Shown in pieces: positions 49,501 to 62,100 of a stretch of DNA of 64,000 nucleotides. The notes below the pieces were generated by a model that had not been told where the DNA came from, ran no database searches, and was given only the letters and a program-made list of their open reading frames with translations. Position 1 is the first letter of the stretch, and each line of letters begins with the position of its first letter. Both the position numbers and the translations under genes were made by a program. Source of the stretch: Liolophura sinensis (lineage: Eukaryota; Mollusca; Polyplacophora; Chitonida; Chitonidae); assembly GCF_032854445.1 (NCBI RefSeq), contig NW_027018073.1:1-64000 (forward strand), read 5' to 3'.

Positions 49501-52500
49501 ATGGTGCAAACCGCGTTGCTCTCCGACCAACACTTATGGCTGTAGCTACAATTGAATGCGCATTTATGTGAAAATCACGTGCCTAACAACGGCTCTTACT
49601 CCATGGAAACCAAGGAAATTTGCAATTTTTCAACAGCTGGAGATGCCTGGCCCAATTGCGCATCTTTTGGCACCTTATTGATGTGGGTCAGTGTTTAATT
49701 GTAATTTTTACAGCAGACTGTATCAAGTACCTTGTGTTTTTTATATACAAATGGTGTGGTTTTTCAACATGTAGATAAAGACATTGAGTTTGTCTTCGAC
49801 TTAGAAGTAAGACAATTGCTGGATGAGTTAAATGGGCTTGGCCCAAAGATTTGACGTCTTCTGGGCTACCGAAGGGCACATAACTTATAATCAAAAGTTG
49901 AATATAGTAATGACCAGTCGCGATATTACATAGTAAATGTAGCCGAATTGAATTAGCAAAAAGCCCAGGCAAAAATCCAAAAGTGGAAAAACTGTTCCAA
50001 TGCTGCTGGTAAGAGGCTAATCCGACGTATTTTGTGACGAGAAATCGAATGGTGCAAACCGCGTTGCTCTCCGACCAACACTTATGGCTGTAGCTACAAT
50101 TGAATGAGCATTTATGTGAAAATCACGTGCCTATCAACGGCTCTTACTCCATGGAAACCAAGGAAATTTGCAATTTTTCAACAGCTGGAGATGCCTGGCC
50201 CAATTGCGCATCTTTTGGCACCTTATTGATGTGGGTCAGTGTTTAATTGTACTTTTTACAGCAGACTGTATCAAGTACCTTGTGTTTTTTATATACAAAT
50301 GGTGTGGTTTTTCAACATGTAGATAAAGACATTGAGTTTGTCTTCGACTTAGAAGTAAGACAATTGCTGGATGAGTTAAATGGGCTTGGCCCAAAGATTT
50401 GACGTCTTCTGGGCTACCGAAGGGCACATAACTTATAATCAAAAGTTGAATATAGTAATGACCAGTCGCGATATTACATAGTAAATGTAGCCGAATTGAA
50501 TTAGCAAAAAGCCCAGGCAAAAATCCAAAAGTGGAAAAACTGTTCCAATGCTGCTGGTAAGAGGCTAATCCGACGTATTTTGTGACGAGAAATCGAATGG
50601 TGCAAACCGCGTTGCTCTCCGACCAATACTTTTGGCTGTAGCGACAATTGAATGAGCATTTATGTGAAAATCACGTGCCTAACAACGGCTCTTACTCCAT
50701 GGAAACCAAGGAAATTTGCAATTTTTCAACAGCTGGAGATGCCTGGCCCAATTGCGCATCTTTTGGCACCTTATTGATGTGGGTCAGTGTTCAATTGTAC
50801 TTTTTACAGCAGACTGTATCAAGTACCTTGTGTTTTTTATATACAAATGGTGTGGTTTTTCAACATGTAGATAAAGACATTGAGTTTGTCTTCGACTTAG
50901 AAGTAAGACAATTGCTGGATGAGTTAAATGGGCTTGGCCCAAAGATTTGACGTCTTCTGGGCTACCGAAGGGCACATAACTTATAATCAAAAGTTGAATA
51001 TAGTAATGACCAGTCGCGATATTACATAGTAAATGTAGCCGAATTTAATTAGCAAAAAGCCCAAGCAAAAATCCAAAAGTGGTAAAACTGTTCCAATGCT
51101 GCTGGTAAGAGGCTAATCCGACGTATTTTGTGACGAGAAATCGAATGGTGCAAACCGCGTTGCTCTCCGACCAACACTTATGGCTGTAGCGACAATTGAA
51201 TGAGCATTTATGTGAAAATCACGTGCCCAGCAACGGCTCTTACTCCATGGAAACCAAGGAAATTTGCAATTTTTCAACAGCTGGAGATGCCTGGCCCAAT
51301 TGCGCATCTTTTGGCACCTTATTGATGTGGGTCAGTGTTTAATTGTACTTTTTACAGCAGACTGTATCAAGTACCTTGTGTTTTTTATATACAAATGGTG
51401 TGGTTTTTCAACATGTAGATAAAGACATTGAGTTTGTCTTCGACTTAGAAGTAAGACAATTGCTGGATGAGTTAAATGGGCTTGGCCCAAAGATTTGACG
51501 TCTTCTGGGCTACCGAAGGGCACATAACTTATAATCAAAAGTTGAATATAGTAATGACCAGTCGCGATATTACATAGTAAATGTAGCCGAATTGAATTAG
51601 CAAAAAGCCCAGGCAAAAATCCAAAAGTGGAAAAACTGTTCCAATGCTGCTGGTAAGAGGCTAATCCGACGTATTTTGTGACGAGAAATCGAATGGTGCA
51701 AACCGCGTTGCTGTCCGACCAATACTTTTGGCTGTAGCGACAATTGAATGAGCATTTATGTGAAAATCACGTGCCCAGCAACGGCTCTTACTCCATGGAA
51801 ACCAAGGAAATTTGCAATTTTTCAACAGCTGGAGATGCCTGGCCCAATTGCGCATCTTTTGGCACCTTATTGATGTGGGTCAGTGTTTAATTGTACTTTT
51901 TACAGCAGACTGTATCAAGTACCTTGTGTTTTTTATATACAAATGGTGTGGTTTTTCAACATGTAGATAAAGACATTGAGTTTGTCTTCGACTTAGAAGT
52001 AAGACAATTGCTGGATGAGTTAAATGGGCTTGGCCCAAAGATTTGACGTCTTCTGGGCTACCGAAGGGCACATAACTTATAATCAAAAGTTGAATATAGT
52101 AATGACCAGTCGCGATATTACATAGTAAATGTAGCCGAATTTAATTACCAAAAAACCCAGGCAAAAATCCAAAAGTGGAAAAACTGTTCCAATGCTGCTG
52201 GTAAGAGGCTAATCCGACGTATTTTGTGACGAGAAATCGAATGGTGCAAACCGCGTTGCTCTCCGCCCAATACTTTTGGCTGTAGCGACAATTGAATGAG
52301 CATTTATGTGAAAATCACGTGCCCAGCAACGGCTCTTACTCCATGGAAACCAAGGAAATTTGCAATTTTTCAACAGCTGGAGATGCCTGGCCCAATTGCG
52401 CATCTTTTGGCACCTTATTGATGTGGGTCAGTGTTTAATTGTACTTTTTACAGCAGACTGTATCAAGTACCTTGTGTTTTTTATATACAAATGGTGTGGT

Positions 52501-53713
52501 TTTTCAACATGTAGATAAAGACATTGAGTTTGTCTTCGACTTAGAAGTAAGACAATTGCTGGATGAGTTAAATGGGCTTGGCCCAAAGATTTGACGTCTT
52601 CTGGGCTACCGAAGGGCACATAACTTATAATCAAAAGTTGACAATTGTAATGACCAGTCGCAATATTACATAGTAAATGTAGCCGATTTCAATTAGCAAA
52701 AAGCCCAGGCAAAAATCCAAAAGTGGTAAAACTGTTCCAATGCTGCTGGTAAGAGGCTAATCCGACGTATTTTGTGACGAGAAATCGAATGGTGCAAACC
52801 GCGTTGCTCTCCGACCAACACTTATGGCTGTAGCTACAATTGAATGAGCATTTATGTGAAAATCACGTGCCTAACAACGGCTCTTACTCCATGGAAACCA
52901 AGGAAATTTGCAATTTTTCAACAGCTGGAGATGCCTGGCCCAATTGCACATCTTTTGGCACCTTATTGATGTGGGTCAGTGTTTAATTGTAATTTTTACA
53001 GCAGACTGTATCAAGTACCTTGTGTTTTTTATATACAAATGGTGTGGTTTTTCAACATGTAGATAAAGACATTGAGTTTGTCTTCGACTTAGAAGTAAGA
53101 CAATTGCTGGATGAGTTAAATGGGCTTGGCCCAAAGATTTGACGTCTTCTGGGCTACCGAAGGGCACATAACTTATAATCAAAAGTTGAATATAGTAATG
53201 ACCAGTCGCGATATTACATAGTAAATGTAGCCGAATTGAATTAGCAAAAAGCCCAGGCAAAAATCCAAAAGTGGAAAAACTGTTCCAATGCTGCTGGTAA
53301 GAGGCTAATCCGACGTATTTTGTGACGAGAAATCGAATGGTGCAAACCGCGTTGCTCTCCGACCAACACTTATGGCTGTAGCTACAATTGAATGAGCATT
53401 TATGTGAAAATCACGTGCCTAACAACGGCTCTTACTCCATGGAAACCAAGGAAATTTGCAATTTTTCAACAGCTGGAGATGCCTGGCCCAATTGCGCATC
53501 TTTTGGCACCTTATTGATGTGGGTCAGTGTTTAATTGTACTTTTTACAGCAGACTGTATCAAGTACCTTGTGTTTTTTATATACAAATGGTGTGGTTTTT
53601 CAACATGTAGATAAAGACATTGAGTTTGTCTTCGACTTAGAAGTAAGACAATTGCTGGATGAGTTAAATGGGCTTGGCCCAAAGATTTGACGTCTTCTGG
53701 GCTACCGAAGGGC
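46590..53713 (+). repeat. Monomers M86-M98, with a 6-monomer relation
   Basis: Monomers start at 46590, 47138, 47686, 48234, 48782, 49330, 49878, 50426, 50974, 51522, 52070, 52618 and 53166. M86-M88 match M92-M94 at exactly 3288 bp: a CAACACTTATGG monomer, a TGTTCAATT monomer, then one with the hybrid CAACACTTATGG plus CTGTAGCGAC and GTGCCCAGC. The match extends partly into M85/M91 and into the start of M89/M95, then breaks. M95 has CTGTCCGACC, shared with M101 and M111. No indels were noticed in this stretch. Confidence 0.8.
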
Positions 53714-56700
53714 ACATAACTTATAATCAAAAGTTGAATATAGTAATGACCAGTCGCGATATTACATAGTAAATGTAGCCGAATTGAATTAGCAAAAAGC
53801 CCAGGCAAAAATCCAAAAGTGGAAAAACTGTTCCAATGCTGCTGGTAAGAGGCTAATCCGATGTATTTTGTGACGACAAAATCGAATGGTGCAAACCGCG
53901 TTGCTCTCCGACCAATACTTTTGGCTGTAGCGACAATTGAATGAGCATTTATGTGAAAATCACGTGCCTAACAACGGCTCTTACTCCATGAAAACCAAGG
54001 AAATTTGCAATTTTTCAACAGCTGGAGATGCCTGGCCCAATTGCGCATCTTTTGGCACCTTATTGATGTGGGTCAGTGTTCAATTGTACTTTTTACAGCA
54101 GACTGTATCAAGTACCTTGTGTTTTTTATATACAAATGGTGTGGTTTTTCAACATGTAGATAAAGACATTGAGTTTGTCTTCGACTTAGAAGTAAGACAA
54201 TTGCTGGATGAGTTAAATGGGCTTGGCCCAAAGATTTGACGTCTTCTGGGCTACCGAAGGGCACATAACTTATAATCAAAAGTTGAATATAGTAATGACC
54301 AGTCGCGATATTACATAGTAAATGTAGCCTAATTTAATTAGCAAAAAGCCCAAGCAAAAATCCAAAAGTGGTAAAACTGTTCCAATGCTGCTGGTAAGAG
54401 GCTAATCCGACGTATTTTGTGACGAGAAATCGAATGGTGCAAACCGCGTTGCTCTCCGACCAACACTTATGGCTGTAGCTACAATTGAATGAGCATTTAT
54501 GTGAAAATCACGTGCCTAACAACGGCTCTTACTCCATGGAAACCAAGGAAATTTGCAATTTTTCAACAGCTGGAGATGCCTGGCCCAATTGCGCATCTTT
54601 TGGCACCTTATTGATGTGGGTCAGTGTTTAATTGTACTTTTTACAGCAGACTGTATCAAGTACCTTGTGTTTTTTATATACAAATGGTGTGGTTTTTCAA
54701 CATGTAGATAAAGACATTGAGTTTGTCTTCGACTTAGAAGTAAGACAATTGCTGGATGAGTTAAATGGGCTTGGCCCAAAGATTTGACGTCTTCTGGGCT
54801 ACCGAAGGGCACATAACTTATAATCAAAAGTTGAATATAGTAATGACCAGTCGCGATATTACATAGTAAATGTAGCCGAATTGAATTAGCAAAAAGCCCA
54901 GGCAAAAATCCAAAAGTGGAAAAACTGTTCCAATGCTGCTGGTAAGAGGCTAATCCGACGTATTTTGTGACGAGAAATCGAATGGTGCAAACCGCGTTGC
55001 TGTCCGACCAATACTTTTGGCTGTAGCGACAATTGAATGAGCATTTATGTGAAAATCACGTGCCCAGCAACGGCTCTTACTCCATGGAAACCAAGGAAAT
55101 TTGCAATTTTTCAACAGCTGGAGATGCCTGGCCCAATTGCGCATCTTTTGGCACCTTATTGATGTGGGTCAGTGTTTAATTGTACTTTTTACAGCAGACT
55201 GTATCAAGTACCTTGTGTTTTTTATATACAAATGGTGTGGTTTTTCAACATGTAGATAAAGACATTGAGTTTGTCTTCGACTTAGAAGTAAGACAATTGC
55301 TGGATGAGTTAAATGGGCTTGGCCCAAAGATTTGACGTCTTCTGGGCTACCGAAGGGCACATAACTTATAATCAAAAGTTGAATATAGTAATGACCAGTC
55401 GCGATATTACATAGTAAATGTAGCCGAATTGAATTAGCAAAAAGCCCAGGCAAAAATCCAAAAGTGGAAAAACTGTTCCAATGCTGCTGGTAAGAGGCTA
55501 ATCCGACGTATTTTGTGACGAGAAATCGAATGGTGCAAACCGCGTTGCTCTCCGACCAATACTTTTGGCTGTAGCGACAATTGAATGAGCATTTATGTGA
55601 AAATCACGTGCCTAACAACGGCTCTTACTCCATGGAAACCAAGGAAATTTGCAATTTTTCAACAGCTGGAGATGCCTGGCCCAATTGCGCATCTTTTGGC
55701 ACCTTATTGATGTGGGTCAGTGTTTAATTGTACTTTTTACAGCAGACTGTATCAAGTACCTTGTGTTTTTTATATACAAATGGTGTGGTTTTTCAACATG
55801 TAGATAAAGACATTGAGTTTGTCTTCGACTTAGAAGTAAGACAATTGCTGGATGAGTTAAATGGACTTGGCCCAAAGATTTGACGTCTTCTGGGCTACCG
55901 AAGGGCACATAACTTATAATCAAAAGTTGAATATAGTAATGACCAGTCGCGATATTACATAGTAAATGTACCCGAATTTAATTAGCAAAAAACCCAGGCA
56001 AAAATCCAAAAGTGGAAAAACTGTTCCAATGCTGCTGGTAAGAGGCTAATCCGACGTATTTTGTGACGAGAAATCGAATGGTGCAAACCGCGTTGCTCTC
56101 CGCCCAATACTTTTGGCTGTAGCGACAATTGAATGAGCAGTTATGTGAAAATCACGTGCCTAACAACGGCTCTTACTCCATGGAAACCAAGGAAATTTGC
56201 AATTTTTCAACAGCTGGAGATGCCTGGCCCAATTGCGCATCTTTTGGCACCTTATTGATGTGGGTCAGTGTTTAATTGTACTTTTTACAGCAGACTGTAT
56301 CAAGTACCTTGTGTTTTTTATATACAAATGGTGTGGTTTTTCAACATGTAGATAAAGACATTGAGTTTGTCTTCGACTTAGAAGTAAGACAATTGCTGGA
56401 TGAGTTAAATGGGCTTGGCCCAAAGATTTGACGTCTTCTGGGCTACCGAAGGGCACATAACTTATAATCAAAAGTTGACTATTGTAATGACCAGTCGCAA
56501 TATTACATAGTAAATGTAGCCGATTTCAATTAGCAAAAAGCCCAGGCAACAATCCAAAAGTGGTAAAACTGTTCCAATGCTGCTGGTAAGAGGCTAATCC
56601 GACGTATTTTGTGACGAGAAATCGAATGGTGCAAACCGCGTTGCTCTCCGACCAATACTTTTGGCTGTAGCGACAATTGAATGAGCATTTATGTGAAAAT

Positions 56701-59192
56701 CACGTGCCTAACAACGGCTCTTACTCCATGGAAACCAAGGAAATTTGCAATTTTTCAACAGCTGGAGATGCCTGGCCCAATTGCGCATCTTTTGGCACCT
56801 TATTGATGTGGGTCAGTGTTCAATTGTACTTTTTACAGCAGACTGTATCAAGTACCTTGTGTTTTTTATATACAAATGGTGTGGTTTTTCAACATGTAGA
56901 TAAAGACATTGAGTTTGTCTTCGACTTAGAAGTAAGACAATTGCTGGATGAGTTAAATGGGCTTGGCCCAAAGATTTGACGTCTTCTGGGCTACCGAAGG
57001 GCACATAACTTATAATCAAAAGTTGAATATAGTAATGACCAGTCGCGATATTACATAGTAAATGTAGCCTAATTTAATTAGCAAAAAGCCCAAGCAAAAA
57101 TCCAAAAGTGGTAAAACTGTTCCAATGCTGCTGGTAAGAGGCTAATCCGACGTATTTTGTGACGAGAAATCGAATGGTGCAAACCGCGTTGCTCTCCGAC
57201 CAACACTTATGGCTGTAGCTACAATTGAATGAGCATTTATGTGAAAATCACGTGCCTAACAACGGCTCTTACTCCATGGAAACCAAGGAAATTTGCAATT
57301 TTTCAACAGCTGGAGATGCCTGGCCCAATTGCGCATCTTTTGGCACCTTATTGATGTGGGTCAGTGTTTAATTGTACTTTTTACAGCAGACTGTATCAAG
57401 TACCTTGTGTTTTTTATATACAAATGGTGTGGTTTTTCAACATGTAGATAAAGACATTGAGTTTGTCTTCGACTTAGAAGTAAGACAATTGCTGGATGAG
57501 TTAAATGGGCTTGGCCCAAAGATTTGACGTCTTCTGGGCTACCGAAGGGCACATAACTTATAATCAAAAGTTGAATATAGTAATGACCAGTCGCGATATT
57601 ACATAGTAAATGTAGCCGAATTTAATTAGCAAAAAACCCAGGCAAAAATCCAAAAGTGGAAAAACTGTTCCAATGCTGCTGGTAAGAGGCTAATCCGACG
57701 TATTTTGTGACGAGAAATCGAATGGTGCAAACCGCGTTGCTCTCCGCCCAATACTTTTGGCTGTAGCGACAATTGAATGAGCATTTATGTGAAAATCACG
57801 TGCCCAGCAACGGCTCTTACTCCATGGAAACCAAGGAAATTTGCAATTTTTCAACAGCTGGAGATGCCTGGCCCAATTGCGCATCTTTTGGCACCTTATT
57901 GATGTGGGTCAGTGTTTAATTGTACTTTTTACAGCAGACTGTATCAAGTACCTTGTGTTTTTTATATACAAATGGTGTGGTTTTTCAACATGTAGATAAA
58001 GACATTGAGTTTGTCTTCGACTTAGAAGTAAGACAATTGCTGGATGAGTTAAATGGGCTTGGCCCAAAGATTTGACGTCTTCTGGGCTACCGAAGGGCAC
58101 ATAACTTATAATCAAAAGTTGAATATAGTAATGACCAGTCGCGATATTACATAGTAAATGTAGCCGAATTGAATTAGCAAAAAGCCCAGGCAAAATCCAA
58201 AAGTGGAAAAACTGTTCCAATGCTGCTGGTAAGAGGCTAATCCGACGTATTTTGTGACGAGAAATCGAATGGTGCAAACCGCGTTGCTCTCCGACCAACA
58301 CTTATGGCTGTAGCTACAATTGAATGAGCATTTATGTGAAAATCACGTGCCTAACAACGGCTCTTACTCCATGGAAACCAAGGAAATTTGCAATTTTTCA
58401 ACAGCTGGAGATGCCTGGCCCAATTGCGCATCTTTTGGCACCTTATTGATGTGGGTCAGTGTTTAATTGTACTTTTTACAGCAGACTGTATCAAGTACCT
58501 TGTGTTTTTTATATACAAATGGTGTGGTTTTTCAACATGTAGATAAAGACATTGAGTTTGTCTTCGACTTAGAAGTAAGACAATTGCTGGATGAGTTAAA
58601 TGGGCTTGGCCCAAAGATTTGACGTCTTCTGGGCTACCGAAGGGCACATAACTTATAATCAAAAGTTGAATATAGTAATGACCATTCGCGATATTACATA
58701 GTAAATGTAGCCGAATTTAATTAGCAAAAAGCCCAAGCAAAATCCCAAAGTGGAAAAACTGTTCCAATGCTGCTGGTAAGAGGCTAATCCGACGTATTTT
58801 GTGACGAGAAATCGAATGGTGCAAACCGCGTTGCTCTCCGACCAACACTTATGGCTGTAGCTACAATTGAATGAGCATTTATGTGAAAATCACGTGCCTA
58901 ACAACGGCTCTTACTCCATGGAAACCAAGGAAATTTGCAATTTTTCAACAGCTGGAGATGCCTGGCCCAATTGCGCATCTTTTGGCACCTTATTGATGTG
59001 GGTCAGTGTTTAATTGTACTTTTTACAGCAGACTGTATCAAGTACCTTGTGTTTTTTATATACAAATGGTGTGGTTTTTCAACATGTAGATAAAGACATT
59101 GAGTTTGTCTTCGACTTAGAAGTAAGACAATTGCTGGATGAGTTAAATGGGCTTGGCCCAAAGATTTGACGTCTTCTGGGCTACCGAAGGGC
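53714..59192 (+). repeat. 10-monomer higher-order block, copy 1 (M99-M108)
   Basis: Monomers start at 53714, 54263, 54811, 55359, 55907, 56455, 57003, 57551, 58099 and 58646. Ordered markers are GATGTATTTTG with a one-base insertion in GACGACAAAATCG (about 53874); AGCCTAATT with CAACACTTATGG; CTGTCCGACC; ATGGACTTGG (about 55861); GAGCAGTTATG (about 56137); and TTGACTATTG with GGCAACAATCC (about 56546). The same series starts again at 59193, so the unit is 5479 bp. Private changes include CATGAAAACC at about 53989 and GTACCCGAATT at about 55969. Confidence 0.92.
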
Positions 59193-62100
59193 ACATAACT
59201 TATAATCAAAAGTTGAATATAGTAATGACCAGTCGCGATATTACATAGTAAATGTAGCCGAATTGAATTAGCAAAAAGCCCAGGCAAAAATCCAAAAGTG
59301 GAAAAACTGTTCCAATGCTGCTGGTAAGAGGCTAATCCGATGTATTTTGTGACGACAAAATCGAATGGTGCAAACCGCGTTGCTCTCCGACCAATACTTT
59401 TGGCTGTAGCGACAATTGAATGAGCATTTATGTGAAAATCACGTGCCTAACAACGGCTCTTACTCCATGGAAACCAAGGAAATTTGCAATTTTTCAACAG
59501 CTGGAGATGCCTGGCCCAATTGCGCATCTTTTGGCACCTTATTGATGTGGGTCAGTGTTCAATTGTACTTTTTACAGCAGACTGTATCAAGTACCTTGTG
59601 TTTTTTATATACAAATGGTGTGGTTTTTCAACATGTAGATAAAGACATTGAGTTTGTCTTCGACTTAGAAGTAAGACAATTGCTGGATGAGTTAAATGGG
59701 CTTGGCCCAAAGATTTGACGTCTTCTGGGCTACCGAAGGGCACATAACTTATAATCAAAAGTTGAATATAGTAATGACCAGTCGCGATATTACATAGTAA
59801 ATGTAGCCTAATTTAATTAGCAAAAAGCCCAAGCAAAAATCCAAAAGTGGTAAAACTGTTCCAATGCTGCTGGTAAGAGGCTAATCCGACGTATTTTGTG
59901 ACGAGAAATCGAATGGTGCAAACCGCGTTGCTCTCCGACCAACACTTATGGCTGTAGCTACAATTGAATGAGCATTTATGTGAAAATCACGTGCCTAACA
60001 ACGGCTCTTACTCCATGGAAACCAAGGAAATTTGCAATTTTTCAACAGCTGGAGATGCCTGGCCCAATTGCGCATCTTTTGGCACCTTATTGATGTGGGT
60101 CAGTGTTTAATTGTACTTTTTACAGCAGACTGTATCAAGTACCTTGTGTTTTTTATATACAAATGGTGTGGTTTTTCAACATGTAGATAAAGACATTGAG
60201 TTTGTCTTCGACTTAGAAGTAAGACAATTGCTGGATGAGTTAAATGGGCTTGGCCCAAAGATTTGACGTCTTCTGGGCTACCGAAGGGCACATAACTTAT
60301 AATCAAAAGTTGAATATAGTAATGACCAGTCGCGATATTACATAGTAAATGTAGCCGAATTGAATTAGCAAAAAGCCCAGGCAAAAATCCAAAAGTGGAA
60401 AAACTGTTCCAATGCTGCTGGTAAGAGGCTAATCCGACGTATTTTGTGACGAGAAATCGAATGGTGCAAACCGCGTTGCTGTCCGACCAATACTTTTGGC
60501 TGTAGCGACAATTGAATGAGCATTTATGTGAAAATCACGTGCCCAGCAACGGCTCTTACTCCATGGAAACCAAGGAAATTTGCAATTTTTCAACAGCTGG
60601 AGATGCCTGGCCCAATTGCGCATCTTTTGGCACCTTATTGATGTGGGTCAGTGTTTAATTGTACTTTTTACAGCAGACTGTATCAAGTACCTTGTGTTTT
60701 TTATATACAAATGGTGTGGTTTTTCAACATGTAGATAAAGACATTGAGTTTGTCTTCGACTTAGAAGTAAGACAATTGCTGGATGAGTTAAATGGGCTTG
60801 GCCCAAAGATTTGACGTCTTCTGGGCTACCGAAGGGCACATAACTTATAATCAAAAGTTGAATATAGTAATGACCAGTCGCGATATTACATAGTAAATGT
60901 AGCCGAATTGAATTAGCAAAAAGCCCAGGCAAAAATCCAAAAGTGGAAAAACTGTTCCAATGCTGCTGGTAAGAGGCTAATCCGACGTATTTTGTGACGA
61001 GAAATCGAATGGTGCAAACCGCGTTGCTCTCCGACCAATACTTTTGGCTGTAGCGACAATTGAATGAGCATTTATGTGAAAATCACGTGCCTAACAACGG
61101 CTCTTACTCCATGGAAACCAAGGAAATTTGCAATTTTTCAACAGCTGGAGATGCCTGGCCCAATTGCGCATCTTTTGGCACCTTATTGATGTGGGTCAGT
61201 GTTTAATTGTACTTTTTACAGCAGACTGTATCAAGTACCTTGTGTTTTTTATATACAAATGGTGTGGTTTTTCAACATGTAGATAAAGACATTGAGTTTG
61301 TCTTCGACTTAGAAGTAAGACAATTGCTGGATGAGTTAAATGGACTTGGCCCAAAGATTTGACGTCTTCTGGGCTACCGAAGGGCACATAACTTATAATC
61401 AAAAGTTGAATATAGTAATGACCAGTCGCGATATTACATAGTAAATGTAGCCGAATTTAATTAGCAAAAATCCCAGGCAAAAATCCAAAAGTGGAAAAAC
61501 TGTTCCAATGCTGCTGGTAAGAGGCTAATCCGACGTATTTTGTGACGAGAAATCGAATGGTGCAAACCGCGTTGCTCTCCGCCCAATACTTTTGGCTGTA
61601 GCGACAATTGAATGAGCAGTTATGTGAAAATCACGTGCCTAACAACGGCTCTTACTCCATGGAAACCAAGGAAATTTGCAATTTTTCAACAGCTGGAGAT
61701 GCCTGGCCCAATTGCGCATCTTTTGGCACCTTATTGATGTGGGTCAGTGTTTAATTGTACTTTTTACAGCAGACTGTATCAAGTACCTTGTGTTTTTTAT
61801 ATACAAATGGTGTGGTTTTTCAACATGTAGATAAAGACATTGAGTTTGTCTTCGACTTAGAAGTAAGACAATTGCTGGATGAGTTAAATGGGCTTGGCCC
61901 AAAGATTTGACGTCTTCTGGGCTACCGAAGGGCACATAACTTATAATCAAAAGTTGACTATTGTAATGACCAGTCGCAATATTACATAGTAAATGTAGCC
62001 GATTTCAATTAGCAAAAAGCCCAGGCAACAATCCAAAAGTGGTAAAACTGTTCCAATGCTGCTGGTAAGAGGCTAATCCGACGTATTTTGTGACGAGAAA